A stretch of 14,833 bases of DNA. Source: an uncultured Bacteroides sp. GTDB taxonomy: Bacteria > Bacteroidota > Bacteroidia > Bacteroidales > Bacteroidaceae. The notes beneath the pieces were generated by a model. It did no database searches and was not told the origin of the DNA. It saw only the letters and a list, made by a program, of their open reading frames with translations. Numbering within the stretch: position 1 is the first letter of the stretch; each line of letters starts with the position of its first letter. Location: contig CAJJYX010000071.1 of assembly GCA_905197435.1 (NCBI GenBank), positions 1-14,833 of the forward strand. Reading direction: 5' to 3'. The position numbers and the translations under genes are program-made. This document shows positions 1 through 7,273 of this stretch, in pieces.

Positions 1-22
1 AATTTAAACACATTATTAATCA

Positions 23-77
23 GAATTCTGTTGCATTTGCAAGTTGAATTCAGCACACAAGAAAATCCTCCCTTGTG
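23..77. repeat. Two adjacent dyads after the aldo/keto reductase gene
   Basis: The 102 bases past the reductase stop hold two inverted repeats. One pairs GAATTC (23-28) with GAATTC (46-51) and TTGCA (31-35) with TGCAA (38-42) around a 2-base centre. The other pairs CACAAG (56-61) with CTTGTG (72-77) around 10 bases. No T-run follows on the minus strand, so this is at best a weak terminator for the operon ending at 103. No gene is visible in this stretch. Confidence 0.35.
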
Positions 78-102
78 AAGTATGTCTATGATATTCTCCA
101 TT

Positions 103-1503
103 TTACAAAATTTCTTGTTTCAGCTGTTCTACAAATCTGTCGATGCGTTGCAATTCTTTGGGGATATTAATCGTTTGCGGACAATGTGGAGAACATTGGT
201 TGCAACCGGTACAATGGTCGGCCTGCCTTAGCTTAGGCACACTCCTGTCATATCCCACAAGAAAAGCACGACGCGCTTTCCGATAATTTTCATCCTGACT
301 GCTTTCCGGCACATTCCCTTCATTGACACATTTGTTGTAATGAATCAGAATGGCAGGGATGTCGATGCCGTACGGACACGGCATACAGTATTTGCAGTCA
401 TTGCAGGGGACAGTGGGGTACTCCATCATCAAATCTGCCGTATCGTACAAGAATTGGGTTTCCTCATCAGTCAGTGGCACCAATGGGGAATAAGTGCGTA
501 TGTTGTCTTGCAGATGTTCCATATAAGTCATGCCACTCAGTACGGTAAGTACATCTTTGGGCGTACCAGCATAACGGAAGGCCCAGGATGCCACACTGTT
601 GTCCGGCTCACGCTGCTTCAAACGTGCCACAACATGGTCGGGGACATTGGAAAGACGTCCACCCAGCAATGGTTCCATGATAACGGCAGGAATATTCCGT
701 TTCGCCAATTCATTATACAGATATTCTGCCTTGAAATTGCCGCCCGAAGCATGTTTCCAATCCACATAATTCAACTGAATTTGTACAAAATCCCAATGCA
801 CTTCACCCCGGTCATGCATCTGCAACGCATAGTCATAAACCTCAATATCGCCATGAAACGACCACCCCAAACGGCGGATGCGACCAGCTTCGCGTTCTTT
901 GACAAGAAAGTCAATCATGCCATTGTCTATATAGCGCTTACGGAATTGCTGCATTCCGCCACCGCCAATCATGTGCAGCAGATAATAGTCAATGTAGTCC
1001 ACCTGCATGTCCTCGAATGACTTGCGATACATGGCAATGGAACCTTCACGACTCCAAGTATCAGGATGAAAATTGGACAGCTTGGTTGCAAGATAAAACG
1101 ACTCACGCGGATGACGCTTCAAAGCTATTCCGGTAGACTTCTCGCTCCAGCCTTGTACATACATCGGGGATGTATCGAAATAATTCACACCATGGGCTAT
1201 GGCATAATCCACCAGTTCATTTACGGCATCCTGGTCTATCATTTCTCCCTTACCATCCGGAGCAGGGACAGTGGGCCAACGCATACAGCCATATCCCAGG
1301 ATAGAAACCTTGTCGTTTCCCAAACCGGAGAAACTACGATAGGTCATTTTATCTGTTGGAATGGGCCCCAATACTTTGTTGCCTTCATTACTTCCTTCTT
1401 TAGTACCACATCCATAAAGGGCGGCAGTAGACGTGGCGGCCGTAATCCCTACTATCTTTAGGAAATCACGACGATTCATATTGTTTTTATGATGTTCTTT
1501 CAT
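103..1503 (-). CDS. Exported aldo/keto reductase with C-terminal 4Fe-4S motifs
   Basis: A 466-residue oxidoreductase. Residues 10-32 form a twin-arginine signal (NRRDFLKIVG, a short hydrophobic run, then LYGC), so Cys32 is a plausible lipid-anchored cysteine; this predicts Tat export and membrane attachment. The aldo/keto reductase barrel follows with all four family catalytic residues visible: Asp110 (YFDTSP), Tyr115, Lys141 (ATKLS) and His177 (LLHM). The C-terminal part carries two cysteine clusters, CNDCKYCMPCP and CTGCNQCSPHCP, as in ferredoxin-fused aldo/keto reductases. It is the last gene of a four-gene minus-strand unit, 24 bases after the polyferredoxin gene. I infer that electrons reach it from that membrane protein; the substrate is unknown. 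Met9 (1479) is an alternative start that keeps the whole signal. Confidence 0.9.
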   Translation of the reverse strand: MKEHHKNNMNRRDFLKIVGITAATSTAALYGCGTKEGSNEGNKVLGPIPTDKMTYRSFSGLGNDKVSILGYGCMRWPTVPAPDGKGEMIDQDAVNELVDYAIAHGVNYFDTSPMYVQGWSEKSTGIALKRHPRESFYLATKLSNFHPDTWSREGSIAMYRKSFEDMQVDYIDYYLLHMIGGGGMQQFRKRYIDNGMIDFLVKEREAGRIRRLGWSFHGDIEVYDYALQMHDRGEVHWDFVQIQLNYVDWKHASGGNFKAEYLYNELAKRNIPAVIMEPLLGGRLSNVPDHVVARLKQREPDNSVASWAFRYAGTPKDVLTVLSGMTYMEHLQDNIRTYSPLVPLTDEETQFLYDTADLMMEYPTVPCNDCKYCMPCPYGIDIPAILIHYNKCVNEGNVPESSQDENYRKARRAFLVGYDRSVPKLRQADHCTGCNQCSPHCPQTINIPKELQRIDRFVEQLKQEIL

Positions 1504-1527
1504 ACTTACTTATAGAAATTCTAAATG

Positions 1528-3024
1528 TTATATAATCCGATGTCTTTCATGCCCTTCTACATAGATAGCACTGAACGGACGAGCCGGGCAAAGATTCTCG
1601 CATGCACCACAGCCGATGCACCGCTCCACATTGACTACCGGAATCTTCGGAGAATCCTTGTCTTCAGGTATGCTTGGCACCATTTGTATGGCTCCTGCCG
1701 GGCAATGGCGTGCACAATTACCACACTGCATGCCATCCGTCAGTGGTATGCAGTTTTTCTTTATCCACACGGCATGCCCTACCTGAATAGACGATTTATC
1801 GGCCTTGGTTATTGGCCGGATAGCCCCTGCAGGACATATCTCCGAGCATTTTGTGCATTCCGGTCTGCAATAGCCACGCTCGTATGACATTTCCGGCTGC
1901 ATCAATTTCCTTATATCTGTGGAGGGGCGAAGTACCTGATTAGGGCAGACTGACACACACAGCTGACAGGCCGTACAGTGTTGCGCCATATTGCGTGCAC
2001 TCAATGAGCCGGGAGGAGTGAGAGGGGTGCTTCGCTCAGGAATCTTCTTATCCTCAATAGCTGCCAACCCTCCATCTACTTTCTTTTCCTGTGCTTTTAA
2101 AACAGAAGTGGCCGCAACCAAAGCCGTTGCTGTGAAAAAACTACGGCGTGTTTCGTTTACTTGCTCCGAGCCTGTCCTGACCACAGCAGATTTACCGAAA
2201 GGATGGTATTTATAGGAAATGGCTCCATGCTTGCACTTTTCGATGCAATTCATACAAGCAACACAACGACTTGCATCAACCTGATGTTCTTTAAAGTTGA
2301 TGCAAGCAGCCTTGCAATTGCGCGAACAAAGACTGCATTTGTTGCACTTTTCCGGATCTATCGTAATGCGGAAAAGCGAGTAACGCGAAAGGAATCCCAA
2401 GATTGTTCCTACCGGGCAAATCGTATTGCAATAGGTTCGTCCGTTGCGTCCGGCCAGAACCACCAGTACAGCGAAAGTAGCGGCAGCAATAATAAAGGTC
2501 GGTAGGCTCTTCAACCATACATCCGCTTCATAAAAGGCATAACTGCCTGCCCGTTCAGCCAGATAAGCAAACAAATTATTACCCCATAGCCATATTGGTT
2601 GAAAAAGGTTGTTGGCAATACGCCCATAGGCACTATAGGGTGCAAGCAGAGCTGCCAGTGAACCAATCCCGGTAATCAGGGCAATGGCAAACACACACAA
2701 AACGCCATAGCGCAGCCAAGATAAGGCTGGAGAATAAGAGTAGGGGAGCTTTCTACGCTTTTTAGGTCGCCTACCCAGCCATGCCAGTACATCCTGGAAT
2801 ACTCCTAAAGGGCAAATCACAGAGCAATAGATGCGCCCGCATACCAAGGTGAGAATTACAAGAAATAAAATTACTCCCACATTCAGCGCCAATACAGCCG
2901 GCAAAAACTGGATTTTGGCCAGCCAACCGAACCATCCATGCAACGTTCCCGTAAAATCAAGGAACAGCAAGGTGATGAGCGCAAAGCAAATCATTGCAAA
3001 AGTCAGTCTAATCTTCCGTAACAT
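1528..3024 (-). CDS. NapH/NapG-like membrane polyferredoxin
   Basis: A 498-residue iron-sulfur membrane protein. The first half resembles NapH/CcoG-type proteins: about four membrane helices (roughly 7-24, 41-61, 104-128, 175-192) and two juxtamembrane motifs, CGRIYCSVICP (62-72) and GRTYCNTICP (195-204). Then come two ferredoxin motifs (Cys227-237, Cys254-264). At 291-310 there is a twin-arginine-like segment (ETRRSFF plus an Ala/Val-rich stretch), the type of signal that normally begins NapG/MauM proteins. Four more ferredoxin motifs follow (first Cys at 350, 386, 425 and 469, each ending in CP). It reads as a NapH-NapG fusion. Such proteins pass electrons from quinol or cytoplasmic donors to extracytoplasmic acceptors; here the likely acceptor is the exported reductase encoded next. 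The gap after the response regulator gene is 31 bases. Confidence 0.85.
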   Translation of the reverse strand: MLRKIRLTFAMICFALITLLFLDFTGTLHGWFGWLAKIQFLPAVLALNVGVILFLVILTLVCGRIYCSVICPLGVFQDVLAWLGRRPKKRRKLPYSYSPALSWLRYGVLCVFAIALITGIGSLAALLAPYSAYGRIANNLFQPIWLWGNNLFAYLAERAGSYAFYEADVWLKSLPTFIIAAATFAVLVVLAGRNGRTYCNTICPVGTILGFLSRYSLFRITIDPEKCNKCSLCSRNCKAACINFKEHQVDASRCVACMNCIEKCKHGAISYKYHPFGKSAVVRTGSEQVNETRRSFFTATALVAATSVLKAQEKKVDGGLAAIEDKKIPERSTPLTPPGSLSARNMAQHCTACQLCVSVCPNQVLRPSTDIRKLMQPEMSYERGYCRPECTKCSEICPAGAIRPITKADKSSIQVGHAVWIKKNCIPLTDGMQCGNCARHCPAGAIQMVPSIPEDKDSPKIPVVNVERCIGCGACENLCPARPFSAIYVEGHERHRII

Positions 3025-3055
3025 GATAATTTTTATTTTGGATTTATAATGGGCA

Positions 3056-3814
3056 TCAATAACCGGCAGTCAACCATGCCTTAAATTCAGCTGCCTTATT
3101 CTTGCTGATGTAGATCCGTTCGGGCACTTCCTCTGGCTCAACGGCCACTAACAGCCTGCTATCGAACCAGATTGTAATGTTGACGACGCTTTCACGCCTA
3201 ATGATAAATTGTTTGTTGGCTCGAAAGAAATTGTTGGAATCAAGTGTCATCATGATTTGGTCCAGAGTTTTGGAATAGGGATAATGAGTACCGTCATTCA
3301 GATAAACAAAGGTATTCTTATCGGTTGTATAAAAGAAAGATATGTCACTCAGATTAACCGGAATCAGCTTGTCCTTATAGGGTATCAATATTTTTGCCTT
3401 ACGTTTTGCAGAAGGAGCAAGCTGCACCAGTTGTGACAAATAATGAGTTATATCATTGTGATTGAATCTTTTGAATTTATCAATGGCATGCCTCACATCG
3501 CTGACCTTAATAGGCTTTAGCAGATAATCTATGCTGTTTACTTTGAAAGCTTCTATGGCATACTGATCATAAGCAGTGGTAAATACAATCGGGATTTCCA
3601 CATCCATCTTATCGAATATGGCAAAAGCTGAATCATCAGAGAGATGAATATCCATGAAAATCAAATCGGGGGCTGGATTCTGCTTTAACCAATTGACAGT
3701 TTGTACCACACTTTCCGTGTTTCCGGCCACGTCGATGTCTGGGTCGATTTCACGTAGAATTTCTCTTAAATTCTCATACGACGATGTTTCGTCCTCAACA
3801 ATCAACACTTTCAT
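3056..3814 (-). CDS. LytTR-family response regulator
   Basis: A 252-residue DNA-binding response regulator. The receiver domain (1-115) has the acidic pair Glu7-Asp8, phosphoacceptor Asp55 (FMDIHL), switch Thr80 (FTTAYD) and conserved Lys100 (LLKP). The LytTR DNA-binding domain occupies roughly 140-250, with the usual NNFFRANKQFIIRRESV segment. LytTR regulators typically bind pairs of direct repeats about two helical turns apart. The gene begins 7 bases after the kinase gene ends, so the two are almost certainly co-transcribed as a two-component pair. The downstream redox genes are the obvious candidates for its regulon; this is inferred from position only. Confidence 0.95.
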   Translation of the reverse strand: MKVLIVEDETSSYENLREILREIDPDIDVAGNTESVVQTVNWLKQNPAPDLIFMDIHLSDDSAFAIFDKMDVEIPIVFTTAYDQYAIEAFKVNSIDYLLKPIKVSDVRHAIDKFKRFNHNDITHYLSQLVQLAPSAKRKAKILIPYKDKLIPVNLSDISFFYTTDKNTFVYLNDGTHYPYSKTLDQIMMTLDSNNFFRANKQFIIRRESVVNITIWFDSRLLVAVEPEEVPERIYISKNKAAEFKAWLTAGY

Positions 3815-3821
3815 TGGGCTA

Positions 3822-4844
3822 TTATTTTAGAGGTAGATAAACTGTAAATCTTTTCTCGGTCGTTTCAATCCTTATTTTCCGGTTGGTCAACAGCAGGAAC
3901 CTGTTTTCCAAGTTCTTTAAGCCTGTACCGTTTGTCTGCGGAACAGACAGTTTCGGATATATCGGGTTGGAAACTACCAATTCATTGCGTTCGTTCAGAT
4001 AGATGGAGATTTCCATCTTATGGTCTGCATCTATTCTGTTGTGTACTATTACATTATCTACCAGTGGAAGTAGAGAAAGTACCGGCAAAGTTAAAGCATC
4101 TTTCGCAGGTTCGTCTATATTGAGTGAAAAAACAAGTTTATTGGCAAAACGCACTTCAATGACAAATTGAAATGCTTCAATAAACTTCAGTTCCTCACGT
4201 AATGAGACTACTCCCTTGCGGTCGCTTTGCAGAATATAGCGGAACATGTCGGATAGTTGATCCACATACTCCAACGTTTTTTTATCGTCTTTTTTTCGGA
4301 TTAATGATGATATGCCGTTGAGAGAATTGAAAAAGAAATGAGGATTAATCTGGTTGGTCAAAGCGTCGCACCTGCTTTGTAGATTCTCTGTCCGCAGACG
4401 TTCTATTTCCATTTCTTTTTCCTGCTGAGTGATGTACAACATGATAATATGCCCCAACAAGGTACAGACACAACAGATTACAAAAAACTGGAATATAAGT
4501 ACGCTGCCTATAGCATCATGTACCCCGCGAGAAGCAAAGCTCAGCGATATGGGCACAAAAATGGCATACGCAACAGCTGAAATAGCAAAGTTGGAATAAA
4601 AGCGGTGTTTGAGCTGATAGATTGTGGCCTTACGCAAATTGAAGCGGAGCAGCAGGATAAATAATCCCCCAAAATAAAGAAGCCGGAAAATGAAAAAGAG
4701 ACAGAATACAGCCTTATTCTCTTGTACGACCGGATAATGAATTTCCCATGGAAGGCATATTATATTAGGATAGATAATGAAAGCAGCCCCTATCAACCCT
4801 ATCAGCAAAAGCCTCCGCGATATATATATTACAAATGAGTTCAT
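3822..4844 (-). CDS. LytS-like membrane sensor histidine kinase
   Basis: A 340-residue sensor kinase. About four membrane helices (roughly 11-30, 45-66, 84-104, 114-138) lead into a short coiled coil rich in Glu/Lys/Gln (138-160). The His_kinase domain has the phosphoacceptor in NQINPHFFFNSLN (His169). The ATPase part shows an N-box variant (PLVDNVIVHN, Asn264; Asp where Glu is usual) and a G-box (NGTGLKNLENR). The DNG motif between them is not recognisable, which I believe is common in Bacteroidetes kinases of this type. There is no large extracytoplasmic sensor domain, so the signal is probably sensed in or near the membrane. First gene of the operon; a TATTTTTG -7 box lies 24 bases upstream of the ATG. 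Confidence 0.93.
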   Translation of the reverse strand: MNSFVIYISRRLLLIGLIGAAFIIYPNIICLPWEIHYPVVQENKAVFCLFFIFRLLYFGGLFILLLRFNLRKATIYQLKHRFYSNFAISAVAYAIFVPISLSFASRGVHDAIGSVLIFQFFVICCVCTLLGHIIMLYITQQEKEMEIERLRTENLQSRCDALTNQINPHFFFNSLNGISSLIRKKDDKKTLEYVDQLSDMFRYILQSDRKGVVSLREELKFIEAFQFVIEVRFANKLVFSLNIDEPAKDALTLPVLSLLPLVDNVIVHNRIDADHKMEISIYLNERNELVVSNPIYPKLSVPQTNGTGLKNLENRFLLLTNRKIRIETTEKRFTVYLPLK

Positions 4845-4867
4845 TGAATGCAGCTTTTTTCTCCATG

Positions 4868-4875
4868 CAAAAATA
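4868..4875 (-). promoter_or_regulatory. -7 box for the kinase/regulator/redox operon
   Basis: Read on the minus strand this is TATTTTTG, an exact match to the Bacteroides TAnnTTTG box. Its last base is 24 bases before the kinase ATG, matching the spacing at the MATE and relA promoters here (25 and 22). No clear TTTG -33 box lies 19-21 bases upstream, so the promoter may need an activator. Confidence 0.6.
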
Positions 4876-4975
4876 CATAAAAAAAGGAAAGTTTAATTAT
4901 TCAATGGAATTAAAACGAAAGAAAGAAGGACAAAAGCGAAATAGGCCCAATATGAACGTTATGTATAAATTGGAA

Positions 4976-4989
4976 AGATGTCCGCATCT
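4976..4989 (-). terminator. Small hairpin between the MATE and kinase genes
   Basis: AGATG and CATCT pair around a 4-base loop. On the minus strand one wobble and one A-T pair extend it and a short TTT follows. It is about 65 bases past the MATE stop. The 209-base gap 4845-5053 otherwise holds the operon promoter and the direct repeats. A weak terminator is possible. Confidence 0.3.
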
Positions 4990-5014
4990 CTTCATCAACT
5001 CATTCTTACCCTCC

Positions 5015-5053
5015 TACGATTACTAATCTTCACGTGTTACGATTACTAATCTT
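5015..5053. repeat. 16-base direct repeat, 23-base period
   Basis: TACGATTACTAATCTT occurs exactly at 5015-5030 and 5038-5053, separated by CACGTGT. Each copy contains the palindrome GATTA-C-TAATC, and the spacer contains CACGTG. The second copy ends one base before the MATE stop codon. The repeats lie about 140-185 bases upstream of the -7 box of the kinase/LytTR operon. LytTR regulators bind direct repeats with about this period, so this is a candidate operator. Confidence 0.6.
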
Positions 5054-6397
5054 TCAGCCTTGATATTGCTTTTGGTGCGACAAATAAATCCACAATGCAA
5101 TGGCAGCCGTAACGAATGCAAATAAGTCAGATACCGGCATACATATCCAAATGCCGTCCAGACCAAAATAATGCGGGAAAATCAATAGCCCAGGCAACAG
5201 ATACAATAATTGGCGTGTCAGCGACAAGAAGATGCTGATTTTCGCTTTTCCAATACTTTGGAAGAAATTGCCAATGACAATCTGTGCGCCTACCAATGGG
5301 AATATAACTACGGCAATGCGTACACCTCTGGAAGCTATATTTATTAATTCTTCATCACTGGTAAAGATAGCAGATATGGCATGGGGAAATAATTCGCAGA
5401 TGAGGAATCCCGTGCTGGTGATACATACTCCGGCAATGATAGTCAGGCGCAGAGTAGCTTTTACGCGGTCATGCTTTTGCGCACCGAAATTATAACCGAC
5501 AATCGGCTGCATTCCCATTGTCAGTCCCAATACAATCATTACGTAAAGCACCAATAGCCGGTTGATGATACCGTAAGCTCCGATAGCCATGTCGCCGCCA
5601 TATTTTTGCAAACTGTTGTTCACGATGATTACGATGACACATGCCGTTACGTTCATCAGGAACGGTGACATGCCGATGGAAAGTATGCTGCTGATAATGC
5701 GCTTTTTCATTTTCCAAAATCCCCGTTGCAGGCGTACTGTACTCGTCTTTTGCAGAAAATGATTCACGACCCACACCATACCGATAAACTGCGAAATGAC
5801 CGTTGCCGTAGCTGCCCCCCGGATTCCCCAATCGAACTGGAAGATGAAAATGGGAGCAAGGATGATGTTGCAGACCACCGTCACCATAGAGGTGAGCATA
5901 GCTTTTTTAGGGTAACCCGTGGCACGCATGATATTGTTCAACCCTATCATGGTATATGAAATGGGGGTGCCCAGCAGTATCACTTGCATAAAGTCTCGCG
6001 CATAGGGAAGTGTTTCATTACTTGCACCGAAGAAACGGAGAATGTCATCCAAAAAGATGAATGAAATACTGCCGAATATGAATGCATTGATAAGGCAGAA
6101 CATCAGTGTGTTTCCCAAGACTTCCGTTGCTCCGTCAAGGTCCTTCTGCCCCAGACGAATGGATGAAATGGTAGAACCGCCTGCCGATACCATCGTACAG
6201 AAAGCCACGACCAGATTCATCAGAGGGAAAGTGATGGCGAGTCCTGCAATACCCATGGCACCTACACCGTGGCCGATGAAAATACTGTCGATAATGTTGT
6301 ACAATGAAGTAATCGTCATACCTATAATGGCAGGAATGGAATACTGCACAAGCAGTTTGCCAATGCGCTCGGTACCTAATATATGCGGGTTGTTCAT
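5054..6397 (-). CDS. MATE-family multidrug/sodium antiporter
   Basis: A 447-residue inner-membrane exporter of the MATE (NorM/MepA-like) family, of usual length with about twelve hydrophobic helices in two homologous halves. First-half landmarks are LYNIIDSIFIGHGVG (Asp37 in helix 1), NNIMRATGYPKKAM (154-167) and GIRGAATATVISQ (191-203). The second half has the equivalent MGMQPIVGYNFGAQ. It is expected to expel cationic drugs or metabolites in exchange for Na+ or H+; the substrate cannot be read from sequence. An in-frame ATG at 6463 exists, but it lies upstream of an exact minus-strand TAnnTTTG box at 6422-6429, so the start at 6397 (MNNPHILGTE) is preferred. Divergently transcribed from the HAD phosphatase gene. 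Confidence 0.93.
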   Translation of the reverse strand: MNNPHILGTERIGKLLVQYSIPAIIGMTITSLYNIIDSIFIGHGVGAMGIAGLAITFPLMNLVVAFCTMVSAGGSTISSIRLGQKDLDGATEVLGNTLMFCLINAFIFGSISFIFLDDILRFFGASNETLPYARDFMQVILLGTPISYTMIGLNNIMRATGYPKKAMLTSMVTVVCNIILAPIFIFQFDWGIRGAATATVISQFIGMVWVVNHFLQKTSTVRLQRGFWKMKKRIISSILSIGMSPFLMNVTACVIVIIVNNSLQKYGGDMAIGAYGIINRLLVLYVMIVLGLTMGMQPIVGYNFGAQKHDRVKATLRLTIIAGVCITSTGFLICELFPHAISAIFTSDEELINIASRGVRIAVVIFPLVGAQIVIGNFFQSIGKAKISIFLSLTRQLLYLLPGLLIFPHYFGLDGIWICMPVSDLFAFVTAAIALWIYLSHQKQYQG

Positions 6398-6421
6398 TTG
6401 ATATGAGTCAATTAAGAAGTA

Positions 6422-6453
6422 CAAAGGTAAGAAATATTTGTTTGATTCGCAGA
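6422..6453 (-). promoter_or_regulatory. Promoter of the MATE gene
   Basis: On the minus strand the -7 box is TACCTTTG (6429-6422), an exact TAnnTTTG. A TCTG (6453-6450), one base off TTTG, lies 20 bases upstream. The box ends 25 bases before the MATE start at 6397, which supports that start over 6463. Confidence 0.65.
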
Positions 6454-6468
6454 TTATTCTCACCTTTG
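6437..6468 (+). promoter_or_regulatory. Promoter of the HAD phosphatase gene
   Basis: TTTG at 6437-6440, a 20-base spacer and CACCTTTG at 6461-6468 (one mismatch to TAnnTTTG) form a Bacteroides-type promoter 48 bases ahead of the ATG at 6516. It overlaps the MATE promoter on the opposite strand. Confidence 0.55.
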
Positions 6469-6515
6469 TGCTCTATAAATGTTTTAGTATAACAGATTTA
6501 GGTAAAAGAAAGTTT

Positions 6516-7163
6516 ATGGACACAACGAAAACGATTGCCGCGCTTTTTGACTTTGACGGAGTGGTGGTAGACACAGAAACACAGTACAGCCACTTTTGGC
6601 ATCAGATGGGAAAGGAATATCTTGGAATAGATGATATGGCAGGTCAGGTAAAAGGGCAAACTTTGAAGTATATTTACGACAGTTTCTTTCCGGGCATGGT
6701 GAAGGAGCAGACTGAAATAACCGAACGTCTCAACCGTTTTGAGCAGGAGATGTCTTTTGACTATATCCCGGGTGTCGTGGAATTCATTGCAGATTTGCAC
6801 CGTTGCGGCGCGAAGGTTGCTGTTGTCACCAGTTCCAACGACGCAAAGATGGCAGCCGTTTATCGTGCTCGTCCCGAAATAAAGGAGATGTTCGACCGCA
6901 TCCTTACTGCTGAGATGTTTTCTGCCTCCAAACCTGCTCCCGATTGTTTCCTGCTTGGTATGGAAGTCTTCGGCGCTACTCCCGAAAATTCTTATGTATT
7001 CGAGGATTCTTTTAACGGACTGAAAGCAGGAATGGCATCAGGTGCTACTGTTATCGGTTTGGCAACTACTAATTCACGTGAAGAGATTACGCCGCTATGT
7101 CATTATATATTAGATGACTTTACCGGATTTACTTACGATAAATTAATTCAGTTGCACAAGTAA
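6516..7163 (+). CDS. HAD-family phosphatase, beta-phosphoglucomutase-like
   Basis: A 215-residue cytoplasmic haloacid dehalogenase-superfamily hydrolase with all four motifs: DFDGVVVD with nucleophile Asp12 and Asp14, VVTSSN (Ser106), Lys139 in SKPAPD, and the acidic pair FEDSFNG (Glu163-Asp164). A helical cap sits between motifs I and II (about 20-85), as in the beta-phosphoglucomutase/sugar-phosphatase subfamily. Substrate is probably a small phosphorylated sugar or metabolite; the sequence does not say which. The start at 6516 puts the nucleophile at the usual residue 12 and is preceded by GGTAAAAGAAAG. An upstream ATG at 6438 lies inside the promoter and is rejected. It runs in the same direction as panB, but panB has its own promoter-like element. 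Confidence 0.9.
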   Translation: MDTTKTIAALFDFDGVVVDTETQYSHFWHQMGKEYLGIDDMAGQVKGQTLKYIYDSFFPGMVKEQTEITERLNRFEQEMSFDYIPGVVEFIADLHRCGAKVAVVTSSNDAKMAAVYRARPEIKEMFDRILTAEMFSASKPAPDCFLLGMEVFGATPENSYVFEDSFNGLKAGMASGATVIGLATTNSREEITPLCHYILDDFTGFTYDKLIQLHK

Positions 7164-7184
7164 TCGGAAAATGGACTATCTTTG
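7151..7184 (+). promoter_or_regulatory. Candidate panB promoter
   Basis: TATCTTTG at 7177-7184 matches TAnnTTTG exactly. GTTG at 7151-7154, 22 bases upstream, is a poor -33 candidate. A transcript from here would have a leader of roughly 80 bases before the panB ATG, containing an AAGTATAT (7199-7206) / ATATACTT (7235-7242) inverted repeat of unknown role. Confidence 0.5.
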
Positions 7185-7194
7185 CCTCCGATTA
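7161..7194. repeat. 8-base inverted repeat bracketing the panB -7 box
   Basis: TAATCGGA (7161-7168, including the HAD gene stop codon) and TCCGATTA (7187-7194) are perfect reverse complements around an 18-base centre containing the -7 box TATCTTTG. It may be an RNA hairpin ending the HAD transcript (AATAAAA follows) or an operator over the panB promoter. Confidence 0.45.
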
Positions 7195-7273
7195 ATAAAA
7201 GTATATAAATGTATGATATCGGCTGTACGTATGAATATACTTACACAAATAGTACATTGTAAATTATATCATC

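Noticed and set aside
340..1020. 226-codon open frame on the plus strand
   Set aside because: It lies wholly opposite the aldo/keto reductase gene, whose motifs are intact; the product shows no recognisable domain.
3822..4844. Kinase inactivated by loss of the DNG motif
   Set aside because: The phosphoacceptor His, N-box Asn and G-box glycines are present, and I believe many Bacteroidetes kinases of this family lack a clear DNG motif.
4835..5026. 63-codon plus-strand frame in the MATE-kinase gap
   Set aside because: It is very Lys/Arg/Asn-rich, overlaps the kinase start and promoter, and has no promoter-like element of its own; most likely AT-rich noncoding sequence.
5015..5053. CRISPR-like repeat pair
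   Set aside because: Only two copies of 16 bases with a 7-base spacer; far too few and too short for an array.
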